Assembly (NCBI GenBank): GCA_963667605.2
Contig: CAXXUZ010000001.1
Coordinates: 186,001 to 250,000, forward strand
Length of the DNA stretch: 64,000 nucleotides
Reading direction: 5' to 3'
Origin: JADLGL01 sp963667605
GTDB lineage: Bacteria; Pseudomonadota; Alphaproteobacteria; Rhizobiales; Kaistiaceae
The notes under the pieces are model-generated. The model searched no databases. It saw only the letters and a list, made by a program, of their open reading frames with translations, and had not been told where the DNA came from. Position numbers and translations under genes: made by a program. Positions 43,501 to 52,512 of this stretch are shown here, piece by piece (the stretch's first letter is position 1; every line of letters begins with the position of its first letter).

Positions 43501-43816
43501 TGATCACCAGCTCGGTGATCACTCTGAGATCGCGCTTGTGAGCCTCACGGATCAGCGTCCGGAAATCGCGCATCGTGCCGTAGCTACGATTGATCCCGCG
43601 ATAGTCGGAAATATCGTAGCCATCGTCGCGGAGCGGCGAGGGGTAGAATGGCATCAGCCAAATCGCGGTGACGCCAAGCTCACGAACATAGTCGAGCTTT
43701 CGGGTCACCCCCTTGAAGTCGCCGATGCCATCATCATTGGAATCGAAGAACGACTTGATATGGACCTGGTAGATAATAGCGTCGCGATACCAGTCGGTCT
43801 GGGTACGATCGATCAT
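40556..43816 (-). CDS. treS: Trehalose synthase fused to maltokinase
   Basis: About 1086 residues from the ATG at 43816 (a TTG at 43852 would add 12). Residues about 1-540 are GH13 trehalose synthase, which interconverts trehalose and maltose: DWYRDAIIYQVHIKSFFDSN, VDGLRLDAIPYLIERDGTNC and LRNHDELTLEMVTD. The C-terminal half is a maltokinase with an aminoglycoside-phosphotransferase-like core (VHGDFHLGQVLV, then VIIVDFEGEPGRP). It phosphorylates maltose to maltose-1-phosphate, the substrate of GlgE. The fusion is common in proteobacteria and channels trehalose into glucan synthesis. It overlaps glgB by 4 bp. Confidence 0.95.
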   Translation of the reverse strand: MIDRTQTDWYRDAIIYQVHIKSFFDSNDDGIGDFKGVTRKLDYVRELGVTAIWLMPFYPSPLRDDGYDISDYRGINRSYGTMRDFRTLIREAHKRDLRVITELVINHTSDQHPWFQKARQAPSGSPARDFYVWSDSDQKYKDTRIIFLDSEPSNWTWDPVAKAYYWHRFYGHQPDLNFDNPRVINAVIDVMFHWLDMGVDGLRLDAIPYLIERDGTNCENLPETHAVLKHIRTALDERYPDRMLLAEANQWPEDTAPYFGEGDECHMAFHFPLMPRMYMSIAQEDRHPVSDILRQTPEVPEGAQWAIFLRNHDELTLEMVTDRERDYLWSFYAADRRARINLGIRRRLAPLLENDRSKIELMNSLLLTMPGTPILYYGDEIGMGDNIYLGDRDGVRTPMQWSPDRNGGFSRADPARLFLPAIQDPIYGHQAVNVEAQQRSPASRLSWMRRMLAIRRNFSAFGRGSLRFLYPANRKVLAYLREINGESILCVANLARSPQAVELDLADYRDLTPVEMTGGEAFPPIGELPYLLTLPAYGFYWFTLNRLPVQADRLRPPIQPELFTLVRTGSLEALLTGREKTAFERTIAPRYLSAQRWFAGKTRRIVATHLHGVALLNDRAGHEAFLLSTIDVELRGDEPQGYFVPMAVSEGEEETLLPYALARVRRGGRTGLLFGASETPEFALTVVEAMREGASVKTSAGGTIRFWASSSFPRDLEVQAGDVRLVGHDQSNTSIALGTKMMLKAYRRLVPGIHPEIELGRYLTETAKYQNTPPLFGAMELVDADGTSTALAILQGFVVNQGDAATVGIEGLKHDLDMRLVLTNSETPPLAESLAQPQARFLHYAELIGRRTGELHAALTRPSDDPAFSPEPLTAADIKAQLGAATELVEQAFAAIAATAQQSDPEKELLARKRECLALLKKLARVPRGAVKARVHGDFHLGQVLVAEDNVIIVDFEGEPGRPSERRRMKDHALRDVAGMLRSFAYAAETAYRSLGQRFTEVGPSAAETASAWRDQCETGFLRAYEKAVKNSRAWVKSAPDRNRLLTFHLLTRAIYEIVYEANNRPDWIELPCLGVVEILDAESRA

Positions 43817-44044
43817 AAGACTTGCCGGGTCTCTCTTGACGTGGTCGCTCAAGGTTCAGGACGGGCACGGCTCGCACCGGGCGCATCGAGCTTGCCACCT
43901 TGCGGATGGCGATTAACTAGACAACGCGAGGCGGGTCCATACCCTTAAATATGAAGTCGAATTAATGCCAATTCCGTTAGCAAATGGCGCCCGAACCGCT
44001 TGCGGCGATCGTTATCGGTCACCGCCAACGGAGCGGACATCGGC

Positions 44045-46078
44045 TCATTGAAGCAACAAACGCCAGATCGCAACCGACCGATCGGCCGGATCGAGCGTGA
44101 TCGTTTGGATTTTCCCGGTCAAAGCGAAGTCGTTGCCGAGCAGTAGATCCTCGGCCCGAATTGTTGCCTCGTCATCTAGGCCGAACTCCAACAGCGGCAC
44201 TTCATATTCGGCCGACTGCGGATTGTGCGGGTCCAGATTGACGAGGACCAGTAGCGCATTATCCCGGCTTGGTGTCGTCCTGAGATAGGCCAAGATTTGG
44301 TCGTTCCAGACCTTGAGCAACAAAGTGTTGCGGAAATCGTGAAGGGTCGGGTTGTCGCGCCTGATACGGTTTAGGGCGGTGATGTGGTCGCGGATGTTGC
44401 CTGGCACCTCGAAGTCGCGCACCCGGAGTTCGTATTTCTCCGAATTGAGATATTCTTCGCGTCCCGGCAGCGGCTCAGCCTCGCACAGCTCGAAACCGCT
44501 ATAGATACCCCAATTGCTCGACAAGGTTGCCGCTAAAGCGGACTTGATGACGAAACCGGGGCGACCGCTGGTCTGCAAATAATAGGGATTGATGTCCGGC
44601 GTGTTGGTAAAGAAATTTGGCCGGTAATATTCCGCCATATCTCCCGAGAGTTCATGAATGTAATCAATTAGCTCCGCCTTGCTATCTCGCCACGTAAAGT
44701 AAGTGTAGGATTGCTGGAAACCGATCTTTGCCAGCCGCTTCATCATCCTCGGTCGCGTGAACGATTCGGAGAGAAATAGCACCTCCGGATCGCGGCGGTT
44801 TACTTCGGCGATCAGCCATTCCCAGAACGGCAGCGGTTTGGTGTGCGGATTGTCGACCCGAAAAATCCGGACTCCGGCGTCGATCCAGAACAAAATCAAT
44901 TCGTGCAACGCGTGCCAAATGCCCGGCAGCGCATCGCGGTATAAATGGAGGTTGACGATGTCCTCGTATTTCTTCGGGGGGTTCTCGGCGAACTTCAGCG
45001 TGCCGTCGGGCCGCCAGTCGAACCACTCCGGATGTTCTTTGGTCCAGGGGTGATCGGGCGAGCACTGGATTGCGAAATCAAGAGCAATCTCAAGCCCGTG
45101 CTCGGCGGCGGCGGCGACCAGCCTGCGGAAATCGTCCAATGTCCCGAGCTCAGGATGGATCGCGTCATGGCCGCCCTCGGCCGAGCCGATCGCATAGACG
45201 CTGCCGGGGTCGCCGGCCGCGGCGATGAGGTTGTTGTTCTTGCCCTTGCGATTGGTGGTGCCGATCGGATGGATCGGCGGAAAATAGAGCACGTCAAAGC
45301 CGAGGTCGCGGATATAGGGAAGCCGCGCGATCACATCGTCGAAGGTCCCGTGACGGCCGGGTTCGTTCGCCGCTGAACGAGGGAACAACTCATACCAAGC
45401 CGAGAATAGCGCCCGCTCGCGGTCAACGCTGAGCGGAAGATCCGTCGGCATTGTTGACAGATTGAGGCGCCCGCTCGTACCGGCCATCAATTGCCGCATC
45501 TCGCTGGAATTGAGCAATGTCCAGGCGGCTTTGGTGTTGGCACTCTTCAAACGCCTCTGCATCTTCCCGAGGTCGGTCTTAGCCTCGCCGGACGCGCCGG
45601 CGAAAGCCCGATCGACGATGCCGGCCCCCTCGATCAATTCAAGGTCGATGTCCTGACCGGCGGCGCGCTTCTTTTCGACGTCGGCGTGCCAGGATTCAAA
45701 CGGGTCCCGCCAAGCCTGGATGGTGAACAGATAGCGGCCGCATTTGTCGACCTTGAAGCTCCCCGACCATCGATCATTGTCGCCAGACCGCATCGGCGCT
45801 CGATGCCAGTCCAGCTCGGCTTCGAGCCGGTATAAGATCTCAGCTCCGAGTCTGTCATGCCCGTCGCAAAAGATGTCGGCGGAGACCTCTACAACATCGC
45901 CGATCACTCGCTTGGCCGGCCATCTTCCATTGTCGACCCGCGGCGAGACCGCCTCGATCGCCACCCGGTTTTCGCCGGTCGGCTGTGAGCTGGATGAACC
46001 GGTGGGCGAACTCGGCGCTGCGGCCGGAGAGCGCCCGCTCGGCCAAACCGGCTTGGTGTTCTTGCCCGAGGTCGACAT
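44045..46078 (-). CDS. glgE: Alpha-1,4-glucan:maltose-1-phosphate maltosyltransferase
   Basis: A 677-residue GH13_3 enzyme that transfers maltosyl units from alpha-maltose-1-phosphate onto glucan chains. A Pro/Ser-rich 35-residue leader precedes the N-domain. Barrel motifs are VLYFPPIHPIGTTNRKGKNN, ALDFAIQCSPDHPW, VRIFRVDNPHTKPLPFWEWL (nucleophile Asp) and EVLFLSESFTRPRMMKRLAK (acid Glu). Its ATG overlaps the malQ stop (TGATG). The 228 bp between its end and the treS start is the largest gap in the operon, so an internal promoter there is possible. Confidence 0.95.
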   Translation of the reverse strand: MSTSGKNTKPVWPSGRSPAAAPSSPTGSSSSQPTGENRVAIEAVSPRVDNGRWPAKRVIGDVVEVSADIFCDGHDRLGAEILYRLEAELDWHRAPMRSGDNDRWSGSFKVDKCGRYLFTIQAWRDPFESWHADVEKKRAAGQDIDLELIEGAGIVDRAFAGASGEAKTDLGKMQRRLKSANTKAAWTLLNSSEMRQLMAGTSGRLNLSTMPTDLPLSVDRERALFSAWYELFPRSAANEPGRHGTFDDVIARLPYIRDLGFDVLYFPPIHPIGTTNRKGKNNNLIAAAGDPGSVYAIGSAEGGHDAIHPELGTLDDFRRLVAAAAEHGLEIALDFAIQCSPDHPWTKEHPEWFDWRPDGTLKFAENPPKKYEDIVNLHLYRDALPGIWHALHELILFWIDAGVRIFRVDNPHTKPLPFWEWLIAEVNRRDPEVLFLSESFTRPRMMKRLAKIGFQQSYTYFTWRDSKAELIDYIHELSGDMAEYYRPNFFTNTPDINPYYLQTSGRPGFVIKSALAATLSSNWGIYSGFELCEAEPLPGREEYLNSEKYELRVRDFEVPGNIRDHITALNRIRRDNPTLHDFRNTLLLKVWNDQILAYLRTTPSRDNALLVLVNLDPHNPQSAEYEVPLLEFGLDDEATIRAEDLLLGNDFALTGKIQTITLDPADRSVAIWRLLLQ

Positions 46079-48180
46079 CAGTTCCCGTCGGGCCCAACAG
46101 AAGAGGCTGGCCCTCGGCCTTCCGCTGCCATTGCATCGGCGAGTGTGTCAAGCGGTCCGTCCGTCTGCGTCAGCTCGTCGATCGTCATCGGCAGTCGTCG
46201 TCGCCAATTTGGGGCCCCGGCCGTCACGCCGGGCATGTTTTGAGGTTGGAGTGCCGCCGCAACATCATCGAGTTGGAGGCTGACCAGTTCAGACCGACTT
46301 TTTGCGAGAAGGCGCGCCACGGCAGCAGTTGGGGCCCTCTCGGGTATCTCAGGGCTGTTCAATATCCTCTCGCTCAGCAGCAGCGCGACGAGCCGCTTCC
46401 GATCGGCGTCACGCTCCCGCGATGCAAGGTCGGCCTCGTCGTTGTCGATAATGTTGTATTTCACTCGATCCTTGATGTCTTGGCCGTGCCACCAGCCCTC
46501 GAAGGTCGCCAGGTCATGCGTGTTGATCACCGCCAGCACCATGTCGGCATAGGCACCCGGCGCAACGAATTCTCGGGCCGCATCTCGCTCGAAAAAGAGC
46601 ACTCGGTAGCCAAAGATTCCGGAGGACCGAATCGTCTCGGAGAAATTCTCCGGCGCGGTTCCCAGATCCTCACCGATCACCATGCACTGCGCCCTGTTGC
46701 TCTCAAGGCGCAACACCGCCAGCATCGCGTCCATCGGGTAGGTGAGATATGCACCGTGGCTTGCCGGCAGGCCGGGTGGGATCAGAAACAGCCGCCGCAG
46801 CTGGAAAGCATGGTCGATCCGAATACCTGCGGCATGGCGCATATTAGCAGCGATCAGCGCTCGATAGCGCCCCATTCCGTCATCTTCCATTGCCAAGGGA
46901 CTGAGCGCGCGCAGACCCCAATTTTGACCATTTGGAGCCAGAAGATCGGGCGGAACACCAATCGAAGTATCGGTAAGAAATGCGGTCGGCGAGGCCCAAA
47001 CTTCCGACCCCGCCGGACTTGTCCCGACGGCGAGATCAGTGAAGAGCCCAAGATCCATACCTGCCGACTTGGCCCTGTTGCCGGCAGCCGCCAGCTGGTC
47101 GTCGGCCAACCATTGCAGCCAGAGATGAAATGCCGTCAGCTCCGGATTGGCGGCCTTGAACGCGGCGGTGTCGTCTGAACGAGCGTTCAGTCCGTTGAAG
47201 CCCGATCTGCCTCGGCTACCCCCATTTTGGGCCTCTGCCAGGGCCTCGAACAATGCGTGATGCTCCAGCGCTTCGCCATGTTCGCGACGGAAATCTTCGA
47301 ACTCGGGCGACGGACCTCTCTCACGAAATACGTCCCAGACAGCCTCGAGGATGGACCGTTTAACGGCCCAGACGTCGGCGTAGGAGACCAACCTGCCGGA
47401 ACGGATCTTCTCCAGCCGGCTGCTCCTGCCTGCTTCGGCTAGCAGCTGGCGAGCCAGGACCTCAAATCCTTTGATCTTCGTCGGATCGATATAGATAGCG
47501 TCAAGGAAAAGTCGCGAGGAAGGAGAGTAGGGCGAGATCCAACTGCGGTCGAACGAGAAGAGAGCATGGAGGGGGCTGAGCCCGAGGAAGCTTGCACTGC
47601 GCTTCGCCGCAGCTTCCGCCATCGCGCCGATATCGCTGAAGTCGCCGATACCGAGATTGTCCGCCGACACCAGCCCATAGGCCGGCGCAGTCAATCCCCA
47701 CCGCCTCCGCTTCTCTTCCGGGCGCCAGCAGAGTCGCGGTGCCGAAATGATGGTGGATTCGGTGTGCTGGGCTGCCACCCGGAGCATCAGCTGGTAGCAG
47801 CCTGACGCGAGCGCCGGCAGTCGGACTGCTCCAGCATTGGCAACGGTAACGATCGGCGATCTCCCGTCGATCATGTCGCCGTTCTCTCCAACTACGCGCC
47901 ACTCCACTTGGTCGGCTACTGGGTTACGAAGCGGGATCAGCGGGGCCTCATCGGCATCGGCGATGATGAAGCGCGAAGCGATCAAATCGCGCCGGGCCTT
48001 CAATTGCCGCAGACTTTCTCGGGCAGCGGATTGTTCGTTGCCGGGGAAGCCAAGAGCGTCGAGCAATCCCAGCACCGCCGATAGCGGTGTTTCGACCAAA
48101 TGGCCGAAGGCGTCGCGATAACCCAGTGCGATCCCTGCCAATTTGGCCATCTCGCGGACATCTTCTTCACGAGCCGCCAT
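46078..48180 (-). CDS. malQ: 4-alpha-glucanotransferase (amylomaltase)
   Basis: A 700-residue GH77 enzyme that disproportionates malto-oligosaccharides, here presumably recycling short chains released by GlgX. An N-terminal extension of about 150 residues, as in long bacterial MalQ, precedes the catalytic domain: YGLVSADNLGIGDFSDIGAM, RSWISPYSPSSRLFLDAIYI, AGIRIDHAFQLRRLFLIPPG (nucleophile Asp), CMVIGEDLGTAPENF (acid Glu) and INTHDLATFEGWW. It starts 8 bp after the glgX stop and overlaps the glgE start, so it is translationally coupled. Confidence 0.95.
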   Translation of the reverse strand: MAAREEDVREMAKLAGIALGYRDAFGHLVETPLSAVLGLLDALGFPGNEQSAARESLRQLKARRDLIASRFIIADADEAPLIPLRNPVADQVEWRVVGENGDMIDGRSPIVTVANAGAVRLPALASGCYQLMLRVAAQHTESTIISAPRLCWRPEEKRRRWGLTAPAYGLVSADNLGIGDFSDIGAMAEAAAKRSASFLGLSPLHALFSFDRSWISPYSPSSRLFLDAIYIDPTKIKGFEVLARQLLAEAGRSSRLEKIRSGRLVSYADVWAVKRSILEAVWDVFRERGPSPEFEDFRREHGEALEHHALFEALAEAQNGGSRGRSGFNGLNARSDDTAAFKAANPELTAFHLWLQWLADDQLAAAGNRAKSAGMDLGLFTDLAVGTSPAGSEVWASPTAFLTDTSIGVPPDLLAPNGQNWGLRALSPLAMEDDGMGRYRALIAANMRHAAGIRIDHAFQLRRLFLIPPGLPASHGAYLTYPMDAMLAVLRLESNRAQCMVIGEDLGTAPENFSETIRSSGIFGYRVLFFERDAAREFVAPGAYADMVLAVINTHDLATFEGWWHGQDIKDRVKYNIIDNDEADLASRERDADRKRLVALLLSERILNSPEIPERAPTAAVARLLAKSRSELVSLQLDDVAAALQPQNMPGVTAGAPNWRRRLPMTIDELTQTDGPLDTLADAMAAEGRGPASSVGPDGN

Positions 48181-48188
48181 CGCTTCGC

Positions 48189-50294
48189 TCAGGCCTGATC
48201 GGTTGAGTCTGCGTATCGCAGCACTAGCAGCGATCGGCTTTCGACCGGGATGTTGCCTCCGGGCATCAGCCGAGGGGCCGACCGCGCCGGCCGACCGGCA
48301 ACACGTGTCGCGTCGATGACCGGTTCCCAGTTGGCTCCGGGAAAGTCCCGCGCCAGATGGAATCCGATCGCCTCAGCGCCGGCATTGAATATGACAAGCA
48401 GTCGGTCGCGGGCATCGTTGTCATTTCCGAGCTGGCAACCGAGGGCGCGGCGATCGGGTTCGTGCCAATCGTCCTCGTTCATCTCCCGCCCCTCCGGCGC
48501 CAGCCAATAGACGTCCTTCAGTCCGGTTTCTTCATTGAAATGTCCGCTCAGAAAATTGCTCCTTTGAAATGCCCGAGCCTGCCGGCGAATGGCCGCCAAC
48601 GAGCCCATCAGCGGCACGAGGTCAAGATCCGCCTCGACGGTGGTCCAGTCGACCCAGCTGGTCTCATTGTCTTGGCAATAAGCATTATTGTTGCCGCTTT
48701 GGCTTCTTCTCATCTCGTCGCCCATCGATAGCATTGGCGTGCCGATAGAAACGAACAGAGAGGCTAGCAAATTGCGCCGCTGCCGCGCCCGCAGCATCAA
48801 GATTTCCGAATCCTCGGTCGGGCCTTCGACGCCGCAGTTCCACGACAGATTGTGATCGTGGCCATCCTCATTGTCTTCGCCATTAGCCTCATTGTGGCGA
48901 CGGTCATAGGAAACGAGATCCTGAAGCGTGAAGCCATCATGCGCGGTGACGAAGTTGACGGAGGTCCAGCTCTGCCGGCCAGACGGCTCGAACACTTCTC
49001 GCGAGCCGGCAATTGCTCGAGCCAACCTCGGGAGTTGGCCGGGATCACCGCGCCAATAGGCGCGCAGCGTGTCGCGATATTTGTCGTTCCATTCGGCCCA
49101 TCCGGGCGGGAAGCCACCGACCCGGTAGCCGCCCGAGCCAACATCCCAGGGCTCGGCGATCAGCTTGATCTCGCGCAGCACCGGGTCTTGAGCGATCGTC
49201 GAAAGGAAGCCGGATCGCTGATCGAAATCGAACGGATTGCGCGCCAGAGCGCTGGCAAGGTCAAACCGAAAACCGTCGATCCGGTACGACTCGACCCAGT
49301 GACGGAGTGAATCCAGTACCAGCCGGAGGACCTGCGGCTGCGCGACGTCGACCGTATTGCCGGTTCCGGTCGAATCCCAATAATGACGAAGGTCGTCCGG
49401 AATCAGCTTGTAGTAGGTCGCGTTATCGATCCCACGAAAGGAGAGGGTCGGACCAAGTTCATTTCCTTCAGCGGTGTGATTGTAGACAACGTCGAGGATC
49501 ACTTCGATCCCAGCGTCATGCAACGAGCGGATGGCGCTGCGCAATCCGGTCGGCCCCTCGTCACCAAAATAACGCGGTTCCGGGGCGAAATAGGCTAGCG
49601 TTGAATAGCCCCAATAATTCCTGAGGCCCTTGTTGACCAGGAACCGGTCATCGACAAAGGCGTGGATCGGCATTAGCTCAACCGCCGTTATGCCGATTTT
49701 GATCAGATGGTCGATCACCGCCGGATGGGCGAGCGCGTCATAGCGGCCGCGGATCGGTTGCGGCACGTCAGGATGCAGTTGGGTCAGACCTTTGACGTGG
49801 GCTTCATAGATGATGCTGTCGCGCATCGGCCGGCGCGGTGGCCGGTCGTCGCCCCAATGGTGAACCGATGATTCGACCACGCATTTCGGCATCATCGGCG
49901 CGCTGTCCCGTCGGTCCGGGGTCAGGTCGCCTCGCTGGGCGCCGGGACGGTAACCGAATATCGCGTCGTGCCATCGCAGCCGCCCGGACAATTGCCTTGC
50001 ATAGGGATCGATCAGCAGCTTGTTGGAGTTGAAACGGTGGCCACGCTCCGGTTCATAGGGCCCGTGCACTCGATAGCCGTAGAGCTGGCCGGGCCCAATT
50101 CCGGTCAAATAGCCGTGCCAGAAATGCTCGGTGCGCCGAGGGAGCGTCAGCTGCGCAATTTCGCGGCGGCCGGTCGGGTCGAACAGGCACAGGTCAACTT
50201 GTGTCGCATGGGCGGAGAACAGCGCGAAATTTACGCCCCGCCCATCGTAAGTCGCCCCTAGGGGCGATGGCGACCCATCGTCCAGCTGATACAT
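48189..50294 (-). CDS. glgX: Glycogen debranching enzyme
   Basis: A 701-residue GH13_11 isoamylase-type enzyme that removes alpha-1,6 branches. The N-terminal CBM48 (SPLGATYDGRGVNFALFSAH) is followed by the barrel: VELMPIHAFVDDRFL, VILDVVYNHTAEGNELGPTL, YRIDGFRFDLASALARNPFD (nucleophile Asp), IKLIAEPWDVGSGGY (acid Glu) and NFVTAHDGFTLQDLVSYDRR. It is the first gene of the operon. The ATG at 50294 has no strong Shine-Dalgarno sequence. The 174 bp upstream should hold the operon promoter, but I see no clear consensus. Confidence 0.96.
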   Translation of the reverse strand: MYQLDDGSPSPLGATYDGRGVNFALFSAHATQVDLCLFDPTGRREIAQLTLPRRTEHFWHGYLTGIGPGQLYGYRVHGPYEPERGHRFNSNKLLIDPYARQLSGRLRWHDAIFGYRPGAQRGDLTPDRRDSAPMMPKCVVESSVHHWGDDRPPRRPMRDSIIYEAHVKGLTQLHPDVPQPIRGRYDALAHPAVIDHLIKIGITAVELMPIHAFVDDRFLVNKGLRNYWGYSTLAYFAPEPRYFGDEGPTGLRSAIRSLHDAGIEVILDVVYNHTAEGNELGPTLSFRGIDNATYYKLIPDDLRHYWDSTGTGNTVDVAQPQVLRLVLDSLRHWVESYRIDGFRFDLASALARNPFDFDQRSGFLSTIAQDPVLREIKLIAEPWDVGSGGYRVGGFPPGWAEWNDKYRDTLRAYWRGDPGQLPRLARAIAGSREVFEPSGRQSWTSVNFVTAHDGFTLQDLVSYDRRHNEANGEDNEDGHDHNLSWNCGVEGPTEDSEILMLRARQRRNLLASLFVSIGTPMLSMGDEMRRSQSGNNNAYCQDNETSWVDWTTVEADLDLVPLMGSLAAIRRQARAFQRSNFLSGHFNEETGLKDVYWLAPEGREMNEDDWHEPDRRALGCQLGNDNDARDRLLVIFNAGAEAIGFHLARDFPGANWEPVIDATRVAGRPARSAPRLMPGGNIPVESRSLLVLRYADSTDQA

Positions 50295-50420
50295 CTTACC
50301 GTTCTTGGCAGGCGCGGAATCGTGTCCGCGCGCGATTTCAATTTGCCGGGACGATAGCCAAGGGCCACCGCTGCGGCGAGAGTGTCACAAACATAAGGGA
50401 GGCCGATTCCAGAACGATTA

Positions 50421-50450
50421 ACCGCCGACTTGTCGGCGGCCGTCGGCGGT
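50421..50450 (-). terminator. Terminator-like hairpin after the ABC transporter operon
   Basis: A perfect 9-bp inverted repeat (ACCGCCGAC at 50421-50429, GTCGGCGGT at 50442-50450) lies 19 bp beyond the stop of the ABC ATPase gene. On the minus strand it is followed by TTAATCGTT, a weak T-tract. It separates the ABC operon from the glgX leader. Confidence 0.5.
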
Positions 50451-50468
50451 CAAGCTAGTACCACCAAT

Positions 50469-51362
50469 TCACGCTCCGCGGCCGAAGAAGTCGGAACTCG
50501 GATCGGTCACCACCATCGTCTTGATCTGCTCCCACAATTGGCCTCGTAGCTCAACGAAAGTGGGATCGGCGCGGACATTATACTCCCAGCGCGGCCGCGG
50601 CAGATCGACATCGATAACGTCGACGATCCGGCCCGGGCGCGGCCCCATCAGCACCACCTTGTCCGCCAGCAGCACCGCTTCGTCGACGCTGTGAGTGACG
50701 AACACCACCACGCCCTTCTTCTCGCCCCACAGCCGCATCAATTCGATCTGCATCAGTTCACGCGTCTGCGCGTCGATCGAGGCGAAAGGCTCGTCCATTA
50801 TCAGGATCGATGGATTGGTCACCAATGCGCGGGCAAGAGCGGCCCGCTGCTTCATCCCGCCGGACAGTTCGTTCGGATAGGCTTTTGCGAATTTCGTCAG
50901 TCCGACCAACTCAAGATAGTGATTGGCGATATCCCGCGCCTCGGTACGCCGCTTTCCGGCGATTTCGAGCGGAAAGGCGATATTGGCCCGCACCGTCGCC
51001 CATGGGATCAGCCGAAACGACTGGAACACGAAGCCCATATCGGGTCCGGGCTCCGGCGTCTGCCCATCCACCAGCACCCGGCCGCGATCGGGCTTGATCA
51101 GCCCATTGACCATTCGCAGCAAGGTGGTTTTACCGCAGCCGGACGGGCCGACCAGTGATATGAATGTGTTGTCGGCGATATCGAGTGAGACATTCTTCAA
51201 CGCCTCCACGATTTCGGTCGATTGCGGGCGCTGGAAGCTCTTGTGGACGTGCTGAATCGAAATTTTGGCGGTGGCGGCTTCTGCCGCCACCGCCTGATCA
51301 TCTGCTAAAGCCGCTTGGGCCAAGGGCCTAGCGGACAGGCGCGTCGGTGGCGGCGTCGACAC
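50469..51362 (-). CDS. ABC transporter ATP-binding protein (TauB/SsuB/NrtD type)
   Basis: A 297-residue ATPase energising uptake through the adjacent permease. Walker A GPSGCGKTTLL is near residue 92, the Q-loop is in FVFQSFRLIPWATVRAN, the signature LSGGMKQRAALARAL and Walker B ILIMDEPFASID are intact, and the H-loop is in VVVFVTHSVDEAV. The subfamily is that of nitrate/sulfonate/taurine/pyrimidine-precursor importers. A 35-residue poorly conserved leader precedes the domain. GTG 51362 overlaps the binding-protein gene by 35 bp, so the true start may be further in. Confidence 0.92.
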   Translation of the reverse strand: MSTPPPTRLSARPLAQAALADDQAVAAEAATAKISIQHVHKSFQRPQSTEIVEALKNVSLDIADNTFISLVGPSGCGKTTLLRMVNGLIKPDRGRVLVDGQTPEPGPDMGFVFQSFRLIPWATVRANIAFPLEIAGKRRTEARDIANHYLELVGLTKFAKAYPNELSGGMKQRAALARALVTNPSILIMDEPFASIDAQTRELMQIELMRLWGEKKGVVVFVTHSVDEAVLLADKVVLMGPRPGRIVDVIDVDLPRPRWEYNVRADPTFVELRGQLWEQIKTMVVTDPSSDFFGRGA

Positions 51363-52365
51363 CGAGATCGGCTAGGATACCGTCGATCACGCTGAAGTCG
51401 ACCCAGTCACTGAGGGCCGGAGCGGTCAAGCCGGCAAAGTCCTCACCGCCAAATATCTCAACCACCGAGAAGTTGATTTCGTCAGCGTTCATACCGCCAT
51501 TCACACTCCAAGCACCGACAAAAGCGTCGGCCAAAGCGGTCAGGTTCTCGACCGTTTGATCTGGCCGTGAGACCACCATCGCGTCGACCCAGGCCTGCGG
51601 GTCCGCGTTGAACTCGCGAGATAGCTTGATCAGCGCGCGGATGACCGCCTCGACGTCGTCACGACGGTTCTCAAGAGTCGCCGCCGTTACCACGTTGAAC
51701 TTGTTCACGACCGGAGCTGCGTCGCCGTAGGGTGCCACTGGAACCAAGATCTTGAGGCCGGTGCGATCCGGAATGGAAAGCCACACACCGATGGAGACCG
51801 TGGTGCAGTCAATCTGGCCGGCGGCCAGCGCCTGCCCGCGCACCGACGAAAAGCCGATCGGCACATACTCAACCGATTCAGTGTCTAAACCATTGGCGGC
51901 CATGACCATCCTGCTTAGCCCATAGTCGAGGCTGCCGACGCGATTGACGCCGAAAGTGCGCCCGGCCATATCGGCCACGGACGCAACACTATCCTGACAG
52001 GCGATTAGGAATGGCAGGAACTTATTGGGGGAGGTCACCGCGCGGATATCGAGGATGCCGTTGGCAACCAATAGCAAGGCCGAGTCGGAGGCGATGTTGG
52101 CCATGTCGCCCTCGCCGGCCTGAAGCGCGGCCACTGCCAGGGGCGTATCACCGACATGGATCAGCTCGACATCGACACCTTCTGCATCAAAATAACCCAA
52201 CTCCTCTGCCAGGATCATCACCGAATTCGGTACCAGCGGGGCCTCGAGTTCGGTGATGATGAGCCGAAACGGCTGTTGCGCCTGTGCGGCAGTTGAGCCA
52301 ACCGCCATCGCCGCGCTCAGCGTTACCGCCGCCGCGACCTTACCTATCGTCTTGATCGACTTCAT
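51328..52365 (-). CDS. ABC transporter periplasmic substrate-binding protein (NMT1/SsuA-like)
   Basis: A 345-residue binding protein with a signal peptide (MKSIKTIGKVAAAVTLSAAM, cleavage near AQAQ). The mature part has the NMT1/THI5-like fold: SVMILAEELGYFDAEGVDVE, VAALQAGEGDMANIASDSAL, GRTFGVNRVGSLDYGLSRMV. Ligands in this family include sulfonates, nitrate, thiamine precursors and aromatic acids; none can be singled out here. The ATG at 52365 was chosen over a longer frame because the signal peptide starts there. It lies between the permease and ATPase genes of one operon. Confidence 0.9.
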   Translation of the reverse strand: MKSIKTIGKVAAAVTLSAAMAVGSTAAQAQQPFRLIITELEAPLVPNSVMILAEELGYFDAEGVDVELIHVGDTPLAVAALQAGEGDMANIASDSALLLVANGILDIRAVTSPNKFLPFLIACQDSVASVADMAGRTFGVNRVGSLDYGLSRMVMAANGLDTESVEYVPIGFSSVRGQALAAGQIDCTTVSIGVWLSIPDRTGLKILVPVAPYGDAAPVVNKFNVVTAATLENRRDDVEAVIRALIKLSREFNADPQAWVDAMVVSRPDQTVENLTALADAFVGAWSVNGGMNADEINFSVVEIFGGEDFAGLTAPALSDWVDFSVIDGILADLGVDAATDAPVR

Positions 52366-52512
52366 GGAACAAACCCTTTTTTTGGTCGCGGCACGCCGCG
52401 ACGGTTGACAATTGCTCCATGTGCCTGTTGCCGCGGATGAGGCATAGCGGCAGCTTTGATCGCATCTAGCCACATTTCGGCGGCAAAGGAAAACCCGGCG
52501 AGCGTTCTTGGT

